Origin: Granulicella tundricola MP5ACTX9
GTDB lineage: Bacteria; Acidobacteriota; Terriglobia; Terriglobales; Acidobacteriaceae
Direction of reading: 5' to 3'
DNA: 64,000 nt
Assembly: GCF_000178975.2 (NCBI RefSeq)
Contig: NC_015064.1
Coordinates: forward strand, 4,216,001 to 4,280,000
A model generated the notes under the pieces. The model worked only from the letters and a program-made list of their open reading frames with translations, had not been told where the DNA came from and did no database searches. Shown here one piece after another: positions 44,405 to 53,906 of the stretch (the first letter of the stretch is position 1; each line of letters opens with the position of its first letter). The translations under genes were made by a program, and so were the position numbers.

Positions 44405-46383
44405 GCTTTTCCCTTGCAGTCGTGCGGCGGACCATACATTTCGGGATCGGAGAGGTAGTCATAGCGCGCACCCAGGTTGAGCGTAAGCTCCGGGGTCAGC
44501 TTGATGTCGTCCTCCAGAAAGATTCCCGAACGCCAATCGTGTGGATCGATCCGGGTCTTTCCGAAGGTCTTGGTTGCCGTGCCCGATTTGCCCAGCGAGT
44601 TGTTGATGAACTCGCCAATCGAACCTCCGTAGGAGCCGGTTGCGGAGTAGGCCAACGTTCCCAGCGCGTTCTGCGAAACGAACTCCTGCTCAATCTGCCG
44701 GCCAATGTCCGCACCGGCACGGATCGCCTGCTTGCCGATATTGATACCGACCGTGTCCTGAAGCTGATAAAGGTCCTCACCGCGCCCCTGGGGAAAGTTT
44801 TGATTAGGACCGAGGTTGGTGAGAGAGGTGCCGGCAAAGCTGATCGTCGGCGTGATGGCGAGCGGGTTGGCCAAGGTGCCCGGAGTGAAGGCAAAGAGGA
44901 AATTGAGGCGCGTCTCAGAGACGCGGAACTCATTAAGAACGCGCGGCCCAAAGACGTGAGTCTCGGCGACCTGGGCAAGCTCGGAGAAACCGCCCTGCTG
45001 CGAGTCAAAGCCTGGCAGCGAGGGATTGTTGCCGAAGTCAGGCGTCAGGAAACCGCGATCGTGGATGTAGCGGACAGCAACGTTATCGCGCTCACTTGGC
45101 GTATAGTCCACGCGAACATTGAACTGCGTGTCTGTATTCTGCTGCGGAACGGATGGACGCTGAAACAGAGCCGTGGTGATGGAGCAACCTGTGGCAGGGC
45201 AACCGGGAGCGATGACTGAGTAGCTGCTATAGCTCAAGGCCGGATTGGCGGTCGTTGCAGTCGTGTTCGCAAAGGTATTGAGGTAGGCGTAGTTGGAAAG
45301 GTAAGCCCCGAACAGGCTAGCCTGGGTCGCCTGGACGGTGCCTGTCTGGGCGGCAATCGACTTGAGCTGATTGACGCCACTCTGATCCGGAAGCTCATTA
45401 CGACCTTCGAGAACACCACCGAAGTAACGCTGCCACTGTCCGGCTCCGAAGGCAAAAAGCTTGTCCTTGAAGATAGGGCCGCCCGCAGTAAAGCCGTAGG
45501 TGTGACGGTCGAAACGCGTCTTCTTCGGAGGCGTGATGCCCGGGACCTTGGATTGACGCTGGGTCGCGGAGAGCGCGTTGAGACCAGATCCGGTGTAACG
45601 ATCGTAGGCCGAGCCATGGAAGACGTTAGTGCCGCGCGCTGTCACCACATTGGTGACAGCACCACCTGCACGGCCGAACTCGGCGGACGCCGAGTTAGAG
45701 AGTACAGCGACCGTCGCATAAGCGCCCGGAATGTCAGGCTGGAAACCTTGGCCAGCGATAGCCACGTCATTGATCTCTTGACCGTCGATGAGGAAGTTGT
45801 TGGCGCGCGGACGAGCCCCGTTGGCAGAGAAAGACTGTCCCTGAGCACCTTGGCCCGCGCTCGGCTGGACGATCGTCTGAATGCCCGGCAGAGTCGTCGC
45901 AAGCTCGATCGGGTTCAACGAGAAGATCGGCAACGAGCGAATGTCGTTTGCACTGATGATGCCTGTAATCTGACCATTCTCAAGATTGATCGCATTGGAT
46001 ACTGCTGCGACTTCGACAACATCATTTACCTTACCCACGGAGAGCACTGCATCATAGGAGCTTGTGACCGAAGGATTGATGACCACGCCTGTGGCCTTTT
46101 TCGCGTCAAAACCAGCCTGTTCAATCAGAACGGTATAGCGCCCCGGCGGAATCGCCTCAAGACGGTAGGTCCCGTCCGATTTCGCTGCGGTAGTGCGGAC
46201 TTCGCGGGTGTCTTCATTTGTGATCGTAACCTTGGATCCTGGTAGAACCGCGCCGGATGAATCACGAGCGACACCGGCAAGGATGCCTTGACTAGTCTGA
46301 GCGAAGGCGAGCGGAGCACTGAAAGCGAGCGACAGCGCCAGGGCAGTGAGATAGGTCGACGTCTTACGGGTGCTGAAAGGCAT
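44405..46383 (-). pseudogene. TonB-dependent receptor, 5' part, truncated by an IS
   Basis: This is the N-terminal part of the split receptor. ATG 46383 (MPFSTRKTSTYLTALALSLA) is preceded by AGGAG and has a signal peptide ending AFA/QTS. A CarboxypepD-regulatory domain (ILAGVARDSSGAVLPGSKV), a plug with LIDGQEINDVAIAGQ and FGRAGGAVTNVVTARGTN, and the first barrel strands up to GARYDYLSDPEMYGPP are intact. The frame then runs into IS sequence and stops at 44347. A truncated plug-plus-partial-barrel protein would probably not be inserted. A PHO-like array lies upstream. Confidence 0.82.
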
Positions 46384-46543
46384 GCAAAACTCCTGAGCGG
46401 AATAAGAACAAAATGCAAATAAGGGAATACCCCTTGCAATGGGCCCGACTGCTGAATTACGTGGATGCAGATTCCTTTGCAAGTAAATGGCCAAACATCA
46501 ATCACCTGAAAATGTGATCTAAATAATCCGTGTTTCCGCAGTC

Positions 46544-46583
46544 GGTGACATTCTGGTGACAAATCAGTGACAAGCCTGTGATA
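46544..46583 (-). promoter_or_regulatory. PHO-box-like array of four 7-base repeats at 11-base period
   Basis: On the plus strand GGTGACA, GGTGACA, AGTGACA and TGTGATA start at 46544, 46555, 46566 and 46577, exactly 11 bases apart with 4-base gaps. The complement reads TTGTCAC-N4-TTGTCAC, like PhoB-type PHO boxes (CTGTCAT-N4-CTGTCAT). It lies about 160 bases upstream of the receptor start (minus) and about 55 bases before rlmH (plus). Confidence 0.6.
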
Positions 46584-46635
46584 TCTGGAATATGAAAAGT
46601 GGAAGAATTTTTAGCACCGCATTGTAGAATTCGGG

Positions 46636-47094
46636 ATGACCGAACTCACGCTAAGCGCAATCGTTTCAAAGAGAAGCCGCGCCAAGTCCGACGAGTTCCA
46701 GGCGCTGACCGATCGCTATCTCGCTCGCGCGGCCCACTATATGCCCGCCCAGGCGCTCAACTTTGAGAGCGAGGATGCCCTCTCCGCTTGGATCGCCAAG
46801 GCTCCCGGACGCGCTGCGGCTCATGCCATCCTCTTCGATCCCCGCGGCAAGACCCTGACCTCGGACGAGTTCGCCCATACGCTCGGCCGCCTGCGGGACG
46901 ATGGAGCGCAGCGCATCGTGTTCGCAATCGGCCCCGCGGACGGCTGGAGCGACCAGGCCCGCACCCGCGCCGCCGCACTGGTCTCCTTCGGTCGCATCAC
47001 GCTGCCGCATGAGTTGGCACGCGTCGTTGCGGCGGAACAGATATACCGTGCGCTGACGATCCTCGCCGGGCACCCGTATCATCTGGGGCACTGA
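46636..47094 (+). CDS. rlmH: 23S rRNA (pseudouridine1915-N3)-methyltransferase RlmH
   Basis: This SPOUT methyltransferase modifies helix 69 of 23S rRNA. It has 152 residues with the C-terminal knot motif IVFAIGPADGWSD and the ending EQIYRALTILAGHPYHLGH, both diagnostic. The N-terminus is more divergent than usual (MTELTLSAIVSKRSR). rlmH normally directly follows rsfS; here they are parted by the receptor pseudogene and the IS. Confidence 0.92.
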   Translation: MTELTLSAIVSKRSRAKSDEFQALTDRYLARAAHYMPAQALNFESEDALSAWIAKAPGRAAAHAILFDPRGKTLTSDEFAHTLGRLRDDGAQRIVFAIGPADGWSDQARTRAAALVSFGRITLPHELARVVAAEQIYRALTILAGHPYHLGH

Positions 47095-47106
47095 GCTTTA
47101 ACCCTG

Positions 47107-47151
47107 AAACGGCGAAAGGGAACACTATGAGGGCGTTCCCTTTCGCCGTTT
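47107..47151. terminator. Bidirectional terminator between rlmH and a receptor gene
   Basis: AAACGGCGAAAGGGAAC (47107-47123) pairs perfectly (17 bp) with 47135-47151 over an 11-base loop. A-rich and T-rich feet on both sides fit termination of both convergent genes. Confidence 0.8.
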
Positions 47152-47167
47152 GCCACGTTCAGTCAGC

Positions 47168-50100
47168 TTAGAAGATGATCTTTGCTGCAAGCTGAAGCTG
47201 GCGGTTAGCACCCTGATCGGGCCCGTTCTTGTAGGTAGAGATGAACGAGTTCTGCGAGACATCGTTCGCTCCGCTCAGGTTCAGGTAGGCGTTTGCGTGA
47301 TTAAGGACGTTATAGAGCTCAGCACGCAGCTGCAGACTATACCGCTCCGTGAACTTGATGCTCTTGTTCACGTCAGCGTTGAAAGATATGGTTCCAGGTC
47401 CGCGGAAGGCATTGCGTGCTGACATACCGCCAGGAAAAGTATCCATACCGTTGACGATGGTAGGCAGATCGGCTGCACCAATCTTTGGATCGACATAAGA
47501 ACCATAGGCCGCGTTGTTCAGCGCGCCGCTGGCAAGATAGCGTGCGGGGAAGTCGATGTAATCAAACTTGTCCGGTGCTCCACCACCTATGCTGGGGCGG
47601 ACACGCTGGTAGTTTGGCGTCTGCAGGAAGCGTGCCCGAGGGCAAGCCGTTACAGCCGGAAGCGCGCAGTCATACATGGAGAAGGGTGTACCGGTAGCAG
47701 CCGTAAAGATCGACCCGATCTCCCAACCGCCGAGTGCGGCACGCTTATAACCGGTCGCACCATAGGAAGGAATCTGCCAGACAAAGCCGACAGCGATCCG
47801 GTGCTTCAGATCGAAGTCGGAGTTGCCATGGTCGATCGCGTGGTTGTAAGGATCGAAGTAGGCTACGCCGCCTACGTCTCCGTTGGACTGGCCATCGGTG
47901 AACGTTGAGCTGGTGTTATCGGTGGAGTGTGCGTAGGTGTAGTTCGCTGTGAGGCTGACACCGGTCTTGTATAGATTCGTACCGCGTAAGTTGGCGTTCA
48001 TGCTGTTGAAGTAGCTGTCTCCGTCCGCACCGCGAACGTTGATGGAGGTGAACTGTGGATTGAGGCGGTTGGTATTGACTGCTCCCGAAGGAGCATACTT
48101 TGCCGCATCCCCTTCGTAGACCTGGCCATAATACGAGCGGTTATAGTTTGCGATGGAGTAGTTGTGGATGCCACGTTCTCCCGTGTAGGCGAGGCCTGCA
48201 GCAAAGGTGTTGTTGATCTGGCGCTCTAGAACCAGCGTATAGAACTGGTTGTAGGCCGGCTTGATCCGTGGGTCAACCGCGCGAACGGTTCCCTGCGGAA
48301 TCGCCTTGCTGACACCCGAACCCGAGCTGAACGAACCCAGGACACCGGTGCTGATGGGAATCTGCGCGCCTACGTCCAGGTTCGTGAAGCTAATGGCAAG
48401 CTGCGAAGGAGGATTGAGCGCAACGTTATATGTCACGTTGCCGAAGTTGCGCTCGTAGCTGATGCCGTAACCACCGCGCAGGCTGGTTTTGCCGTCGCCG
48501 GTGAGGTCATAGGCAAAGGCAACGCGAGGTGCAAACTGCTTGTAGTTGGTGTTCCATAGCTTGCCGCCGGGATTCTGCACGCCTGCCGGAGCCGCCTGAT
48601 TGACCTGGAGAATCTTGCCTGCGCGAACCCGATCCTGCAACGATCCGGTGGTTCCAAAGTAGAAGTTGGAGTCCAGGGCAGAGTTCTTGTTGTGCTGAGT
48701 GCCGTAGAGCTCATAGCGCAGGCCAGCGTTGATGGTCAAACGGGGAGTCGCCTTCCAGCTATCGTTCACAAAGCCGGCACCCTCCTGATAGCGATTAGAA
48801 CGGCTGAAGTTCGGTTGGGCGATTGGTGTGGTCAACGTGCAAGCGGCCGTGACATTCTGCAAGCCGGTGATCAGATCCTTGGTGCAGGGAAACTTGCCCT
48901 GCGGATTCAGATTCGCTTGGAAGTAGTCGGTGACGCCATTCACAAAGTTAGTGAGCGCGCCCACCTTAACGCCGTTGATCGTGTCCGTCGTACCTGTGCT
49001 GCTAACCAGCGACTCCTGAGCATTCTCATAAATCGCAAACGTGTGGTTATCGCGAATGTAAGAGTACTGGCCGCCGAAGGTGATGGAGTGACGGCCCTTG
49101 GTGTAAGTGAAGGTCGGGCTCAGCACAATATTGTTCTGCGGACCGCCGGAAGGAAGCCCGTTCGCCGCGTTTCCTTCGCTATAACCGGGAAAGACAAGCG
49201 AATTGTTTGCGATCGATGGAGCAGCTGCAGAACTTACAAAGAGCGTAGGGCCAGCCGGATTGGTCCCCAAGGGCTGGTTATTGTTGAAGCGGAGCAGGCC
49301 AATCTGGAACTGGCCGACCAAGCTATTGGAGAAGGTATGGGTGATTCCATAGACCAGGTTCTGCGACTTCGTGGTCGTCCCGGTGCTGTATCCAGCATAT
49401 GGACTGACGTTGCCAGTTCCAGAGGGAGTGACCGAGTTGTACAAAACGTACCGGCCGTACATCTGTGTCCGGTCGCTGAGATTGAAGTCCAGCCGCCCGA
49501 CGATGTTGTAGGTATTTTGAGGAACACCACCGCCCGCGTCCGCCGGGACAGTGACGTTGACCTGCTGCAGAATGGGGGTACTGTCGTTGAAGGTGCCGGG
49601 CTTCGCCAGTTCCAGAGCAGCACGGTCCGTCGCGAACGCGCTGGAGACAGAGCCCGCAGCGCCACCGATCTGGCCGAGGGTCAGAATCTTACCCGTGGGC
49701 GTGCCGGAGACGGTTCCAAACTGCTGAAAGAATGCCTGAGTGCTGGATGCCGAAGCAGCAATGAACTGCGACGTCGGAATATAAAACTGGGTCACATTGC
49801 TGCTGCGAACCCGCGTCCATTCCGTGTTGTTGAAGAAGAACAGCTTGTCGTGGACGATGGGACCGCCCACCGCGAAACCAAAATTGTTGCGATCGAAGCG
49901 GTGCTGCGGGATGGCGTTCGCGTTGTTGTAATAGCTATTCGACGCGAAGGTTGACGGGCGAAAGAACTCATACGCTGTGCCATGGAAGGCGTTCGTACCA
50001 GCCTTGGTGATCACATTGACCACACCGCCGGAGGCGCGTCCATATTCAGGGCCGTAGTTCGAGGTGACGATGCGGTACTCCTGCACCGAATCAACCGGTA

Positions 50101-50713
50101 CGAAGGTCGCAACGCCCACTGAGAACAGGCTGGTGTTTTCGATACCGTCAAGCAGTATCTCGGTTGAGGCAGAACGTGCGCCGCCAAGGTTCACGCCAAC
50201 TCCGCGCGAGGTTGCGCTGGGGTCAGCTGCGGCATTACCGGAAAGAACAACGAAAGCGTAAGGAGTACGCCCTTCAGTGGGAAGTTCCAGCAACTGCTGT
50301 GTATTGACGACCTGCGAGTTCTCCGCGTTCTCAAGGTTGATTCCGGCCAGCGAGTTCGCTGCAACCTCAACCTGAACATTGGTCGCATCCACCGAAAGCT
50401 TCGCGTTGACGGTATTTGAAGAACCGACCGAGATGTTGAACGTATTGGTGCTCGTCGTCCCGAAGCCGGGCGCGGTCACCGTGACCTTATAGTCCTGGGG
50501 CGGGAGGCCCTCGATGTTGTAGGCGCCAGCGCCGGTGGTCACTGTGGTGCGGGTTGCGCCGGTGGCGACGTTGATCACGGTCACCGTGGCTCCGGCGACG
50601 ACCGCGCCGCTGGGGTCCGTCACGGTACCGGCAACGTTTCCATTCTGGCTTTGTCCAAGGCCCATCGCAGTGCAGACAAGGCTTACAGCAAGTAATCCAA
50701 GAACCTTCTTCAT
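47168..50713 (-). CDS. Large TonB-dependent receptor-like outer membrane protein (3)
   Basis: This is an intact 1181-residue receptor. The signal peptide MKKVLGLLAVSLVCTAMGLG leads to a CarboxypepD-regulatory domain (GNVAGTVTDPSGAVVAGATV). The plug has LLDGIENTSLFSVGV and GRASGGVVNVITKAGTNAFHG, followed by a long barrel that closes with QLAAKIIF. The ligand is unknown. It is divergent from the arabinofuranosidase gene, with a 422-base gap between starts, so a link to plant polysaccharide use is possible but unproven. Confidence 0.87.
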   Translation of the reverse strand: MKKVLGLLAVSLVCTAMGLGQSQNGNVAGTVTDPSGAVVAGATVTVINVATGATRTTVTTGAGAYNIEGLPPQDYKVTVTAPGFGTTSTNTFNISVGSSNTVNAKLSVDATNVQVEVAANSLAGINLENAENSQVVNTQQLLELPTEGRTPYAFVVLSGNAAADPSATSRGVGVNLGGARSASTEILLDGIENTSLFSVGVATFVPVDSVQEYRIVTSNYGPEYGRASGGVVNVITKAGTNAFHGTAYEFFRPSTFASNSYYNNANAIPQHRFDRNNFGFAVGGPIVHDKLFFFNNTEWTRVRSSNVTQFYIPTSQFIAASASSTQAFFQQFGTVSGTPTGKILTLGQIGGAAGSVSSAFATDRAALELAKPGTFNDSTPILQQVNVTVPADAGGGVPQNTYNIVGRLDFNLSDRTQMYGRYVLYNSVTPSGTGNVSPYAGYSTGTTTKSQNLVYGITHTFSNSLVGQFQIGLLRFNNNQPLGTNPAGPTLFVSSAAAPSIANNSLVFPGYSEGNAANGLPSGGPQNNIVLSPTFTYTKGRHSITFGGQYSYIRDNHTFAIYENAQESLVSSTGTTDTINGVKVGALTNFVNGVTDYFQANLNPQGKFPCTKDLITGLQNVTAACTLTTPIAQPNFSRSNRYQEGAGFVNDSWKATPRLTINAGLRYELYGTQHNKNSALDSNFYFGTTGSLQDRVRAGKILQVNQAAPAGVQNPGGKLWNTNYKQFAPRVAFAYDLTGDGKTSLRGGYGISYERNFGNVTYNVALNPPSQLAISFTNLDVGAQIPISTGVLGSFSSGSGVSKAIPQGTVRAVDPRIKPAYNQFYTLVLERQINNTFAAGLAYTGERGIHNYSIANYNRSYYGQVYEGDAAKYAPSGAVNTNRLNPQFTSINVRGADGDSYFNSMNANLRGTNLYKTGVSLTANYTYAHSTDNTSSTFTDGQSNGDVGGVAYFDPYNHAIDHGNSDFDLKHRIAVGFVWQIPSYGATGYKRAALGGWEIGSIFTAATGTPFSMYDCALPAVTACPRARFLQTPNYQRVRPSIGGGAPDKFDYIDFPARYLASGALNNAAYGSYVDPKIGAADLPTIVNGMDTFPGGMSARNAFRGPGTISFNADVNKSIKFTERYSLQLRAELYNVLNHANAYLNLSGANDVSQNSFISTYKNGPDQGANRQLQLAAKIIF

Positions 50714-51135
50714 CGTTTCGTTTCTCCGGGAGATAGAACTTCGCGCAAAGCGGGATAAGCCGCTCTATACGATTTGAGTTTTTCGGTCTTGTGGGAACTA
50801 CCTGCACGTTGCTGGCCAACTGGAAATACCACCAAAGTTTCAGGATTTCGTACTATTTCGCATCCCGTCCCATTTTGCTAAGTGACTGACTTCACATAGA
50901 TTTATATGAAAAGACAGATAATTTGAGAAACTCTGCGTCTTTCTGAAGGACCTCTACGTCAAGTTCGATTCGCACAAAATCGTTTTTCTCTCGGCCGTTC
51001 CCCAACCCTTTCAGGGGCAGCGAACCGGAATAAGTAAAAAGGCCTCGCCCCATCCATACTTGCAGTAGGGTTCAGACGCTCGGAAAACCTTTACCGGAAA
51101 TGTATAGTGGGTTTGCACTTCAGAGGCCCAACCCC
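50714..51135. other. Divergent intergenic region between receptor 3 and GH51
   Basis: This stretch of 422 bases contains no gene. It is AT-richer than its neighbours near 50870-50930 (for example TTTATATGAAAAGACAGATAA), where a promoter for the receptor could lie. TATAGT at 51103-51108 could be a -10 box for the GH51 gene, but no clear -35 box lies 17 bases upstream. No operator or repeat was recognised. Confidence 0.4.
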
Positions 51136-52839
51136 ATGAATCCAGATCGCCGCCAGTTCCTGCGCGCCGCCGCCCTGACCTCCTCCGCACTCGCCCTGCG
51201 TGCCTCTGCCGGCATCGGCCAGCTCGCCACCTCAGTTGACGCCCACATCACCATCCTGCCCGCCGAGCCCATCGGCACCATCGCGCCGGAGATCTACGGC
51301 CACTTCATCGAGCAGCTCGGCGGCGTGATCTATGACGGCGTCTGGGTGGGCGAAAAATCCAAGATCCCCAACCACCACGGCGTCCGCCAGGCCTTCATCG
51401 ACGCCATGCGTGCCGTCAAAGCGCCCGTCCTGCGCTGGCCCGGCGGCTGCTTCGCGGACTCGTACGACTGGCGCGACGGCATCGGCCCCGCAGAGAAGCG
51501 CCCGCAGCGCACCGCCTTCTGGACCCAGGAAGACTCCAACCGCTACGGCCTGCATGAGTTCATGACTACCTGCCGCGCCATCGGGTGCGAGCCCTACCTG
51601 GCCGCCGACGTCCGCAGCCTCCCCGCCCGCGACTTCTATCAGTGGGTCGAGTACTGCAACGCGCCCTCCACCCCCAACCTGAGCGGCAGCCTGCCCGGCG
51701 GCATCAACGCCCTGGCTGCGGAGCGAGCACGCAACGGCAGCCCGGAGCCCTTTAACGTCCGTTACTGGGGCGTCGGCAATGAGGTCTGGGGCTGCGGCGG
51801 ATCGCAGACCGCGGAGGAGTATGGCGGCGAGTATCGCCGCTACACCGAATGGATTCCCCGCTACGGCGCCACCGACGAGCAGCGCCGCGACTCCCTGCGC
51901 CTCATCGCCTGCGGAGCCAACGGCGACGACGCACGCTGGACCGCCGGCGTCATGAAGTCCATCAGCGAGCATCACAAGCCCTTCGGCTTCTCCACCCACT
52001 ACTACACCTCCGGCGACGCGAAGAAGTTCGCCGCCGGCGACGCGCTTGAGTTCGACCCGCCCACCTACTACGACACGCTCGCACGCGGTGCGTTCATGGA
52101 GCGCATCATCACCGATAGCTGGTCCGCCCTGGGCGAGACCAACCACGGCCACAGCGTCAAGATCATCATGGATGAGTGGGGCGCCTGGTACAGCAAGTCG
52201 ACTGAGCTCGGCCCGAAGTACAACCTCTCCCAGCAGAGCACCATGCGCGACGCTATCCTCTCCGGCATCACGCTGGACATCTTCCACAAGCACGCGGACA
52301 AAGTCGCCATGGCCAACGTTGCGCAGACCATCAACTGCATCCACTCACTCATGCTGGCGTCTGAGGACAAGTTCACCGTCACCCCCACCTTCCACGTCTT
52401 CAAGATGTACATGCCGCACCAGGGCGCGCAGAGCCTGCGGGTGGAGTTTGCCGCGGCGTCCATCCCCAACCCCATCGCGCGCGTCACGCCGGTCGGCGGC
52501 AACAGCGCAGACGGCTCCATCGATCCTGCCTCGAAGCTCGCCGGCCTCAGCGGCTCGGCCTCCATCGCGACGACCGGCAACGGCAAGGTGATGACCCTCA
52601 CCGTCGTCAACCCGCACCTGGACCAGCCCATCACCACTGAGATTGTTATCCCCGGCGTCACCATCGCCAGCGTCACGGGCGAGGTCCTCACCGCCCCGGA
52701 CATCCACGCCCACAACGACTTCACCCACCCCAACGCCGTCCACCCGGAGCCCGCAAAGCTCGGCACGCCCTCCGGCGGCCGCCTCATCCACACCTTCCCG
52801 CCGGCCAGCGTCACCGCTCTTTCCCTCATCCTTGCCTAA
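51136..52839 (+). CDS. GH51 alpha-L-arabinofuranosidase, Tat-exported
   Basis: This glycosidase releases arabinofuranosyl side groups from plant arabinans or arabinoxylans. ATG 51136 gives a Tat-type signal (NPDRRQFLRAAALTSSALAL), indicating export in folded form. The catalytic acid/base is probably Glu216 in GVGNEVWG and the nucleophile Glu347 in IMDEWGAWY, as in clan GH-A. The C-terminal all-beta domain (about 420-567) is complete. The length of 567 residues fits GH51. The frame upstream to 51100 is not needed. Confidence 0.93.
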   Translation: MNPDRRQFLRAAALTSSALALRASAGIGQLATSVDAHITILPAEPIGTIAPEIYGHFIEQLGGVIYDGVWVGEKSKIPNHHGVRQAFIDAMRAVKAPVLRWPGGCFADSYDWRDGIGPAEKRPQRTAFWTQEDSNRYGLHEFMTTCRAIGCEPYLAADVRSLPARDFYQWVEYCNAPSTPNLSGSLPGGINALAAERARNGSPEPFNVRYWGVGNEVWGCGGSQTAEEYGGEYRRYTEWIPRYGATDEQRRDSLRLIACGANGDDARWTAGVMKSISEHHKPFGFSTHYYTSGDAKKFAAGDALEFDPPTYYDTLARGAFMERIITDSWSALGETNHGHSVKIIMDEWGAWYSKSTELGPKYNLSQQSTMRDAILSGITLDIFHKHADKVAMANVAQTINCIHSLMLASEDKFTVTPTFHVFKMYMPHQGAQSLRVEFAAASIPNPIARVTPVGGNSADGSIDPASKLAGLSGSASIATTGNGKVMTLTVVNPHLDQPITTEIVIPGVTIASVTGEVLTAPDIHAHNDFTHPNAVHPEPAKLGTPSGGRLIHTFPPASVTALSLILA

Positions 52840-52884
52840 CCCCGATACAATAGGCAGGAGCTTCTAGAGGGACACCAGACCGCA

Positions 52885-53754
52885 ATGAGTTGGTTTAAAC
52901 GCGAAGATCACAAGATCGTCAACGACGAAACCAAGACCGTCCGCACGGAGGGCCTATGGACCAAGTGCGGCTCCTGCGGCACGCCGCTCTTCAAGCCGGA
53001 CCTCGCCGCCAACCTGCAGGTCTGCCCCAAGTGCGGGTATCACTTCCGCTTCGACGCGCGCTCCCGCGTCGAAAACCTGCTGGAACCCGGCTACGAACTC
53101 GTCGACCTGGAACTGCGCTCCACCGATCCGCTGAACTTCACGGACCTCAAGCCCTACAAGCGCCGCCTCGCCGAAGCCCAGAAGAAGACCGGCCTCAACG
53201 ACGCCATCGTCAACGCCATTGGTCAGCTTGGCCCGCACAACGTCGTCCTCTCCGTCATGGAGTACGCCTTCATCGGCGGCAGCATGGGCGCAGTCGTAGG
53301 CGAAACCATCGCCCGCGCTGTAGACCGCTCGCTCGCCACCCGCCACCCCCTCATCATCGTCTCGGCCTCCGGCGGCGCGCGCATGATGGAGGGCATCGCC
53401 TCCCTGATGCAGCTTGCCAAGATCTCCGCCGGCCTGGCCCGCATGGACGACGCCAAGATCCCCTACATCTCGCTGATGACCGACCCCACCACAGGAGGCG
53501 TCACCGCCAGCTTCGCCATGCTGGGCGATCTCAACATCGCCGAACCCGGCGCACTTATTGGCTTCGCCGGCCCCCGCGTGATCGAGCAGACCATCCGCCA
53601 GAAGCTCCCGGAAGGCTTCCAGCGCTCCGAGTTCCTCCTCGAGCACGGCTTCCTGGACGCCGTCATCGAGCGTAAGAACCTCAAGTCCTACCTGACGGAC
53701 ACCCTCTCCTGGATGACCAACCAGCCAGCCACAGAGAAAGCAGCCAAAGCGTAA
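52885..53754 (+). CDS. accD: Acetyl-CoA carboxylase carboxyltransferase subunit beta
   Basis: AccD forms with AccA the transferase that makes malonyl-CoA. The N-terminal zinc finger has Cys28, Cys31, Cys47 and Cys50 (CGSC, CPKC). The crotonase-like core shows IIVSASGGARMMEGIASLMQ and GGVTASFAMLGD, then AEPGALIGFAGPRVIEQT. The length is 289 residues. The final codons AAA GCG TAA are also the first bases of an ATCCG-type repeat. Confidence 0.95.
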   Translation: MSWFKREDHKIVNDETKTVRTEGLWTKCGSCGTPLFKPDLAANLQVCPKCGYHFRFDARSRVENLLEPGYELVDLELRSTDPLNFTDLKPYKRRLAEAQKKTGLNDAIVNAIGQLGPHNVVLSVMEYAFIGGSMGAVVGETIARAVDRSLATRHPLIIVSASGGARMMEGIASLMQLAKISAGLARMDDAKIPYISLMTDPTTGGVTASFAMLGDLNIAEPGALIGFAGPRVIEQTIRQKLPEGFQRSEFLLEHGFLDAVIERKNLKSYLTDTLSWMTNQPATEKAAKA

Positions 53755-53874
53755 AGCAGACAAGAAAGATAAGAACGGATCAAGACAGATAGGGCCCCGC
53801 AACTCCCAAAAAGAAACGTCTTTGCCGTATCCGTCTTCATCTGTTTTTTATCTCTTTTTTCCGCGTTACGCTTT
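53746..53874. repeat. ATCCG hairpin repeat, copy 2 (accD / carbonic anhydrase)
   Basis: The left arm begins AAAGCGTAAAGCAGAC, taking in the last codons and stop of accD, and continues GATAAGAACGGATCAAGAC. The right arm has GTATCCGTCTTCATCTG, ends CCGCGTTACGCTTT at 53874, and is its imperfect complement over about 50 bases. It may act as terminator for accD. Confidence 0.78.
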
Positions 53875-53906
53875 CCCTTTTCCAGCCGGAGGTAGTCTAA
53901 GTCCTT

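Larger units (their letters stand above)
43075..44405 (+). mobile_element. IS110/IS1111-type insertion sequence
   Basis: The element of about 1.33 kb consists of one transposase gene, a very short left end and about 280 non-coding bases on the right. Subterminal inverted blocks are seen: GGATCATCGACA (about 43081-43092) against TGTCGATGTCGCC (44388-44400), imperfect. Such subterminal repeats, rather than terminal ones, fit the IS1111 group. It interrupts a receptor gene; no target duplication was recognised. The ends are estimated from where receptor coding resumes, plus or minus 10 bases. Confidence 0.8.

Noticed and set aside
51232..52344. A 370-codon minus-strand frame inside the GH51 gene
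   Set aside because: Antisense shadow of a gene with visible catalytic residues.
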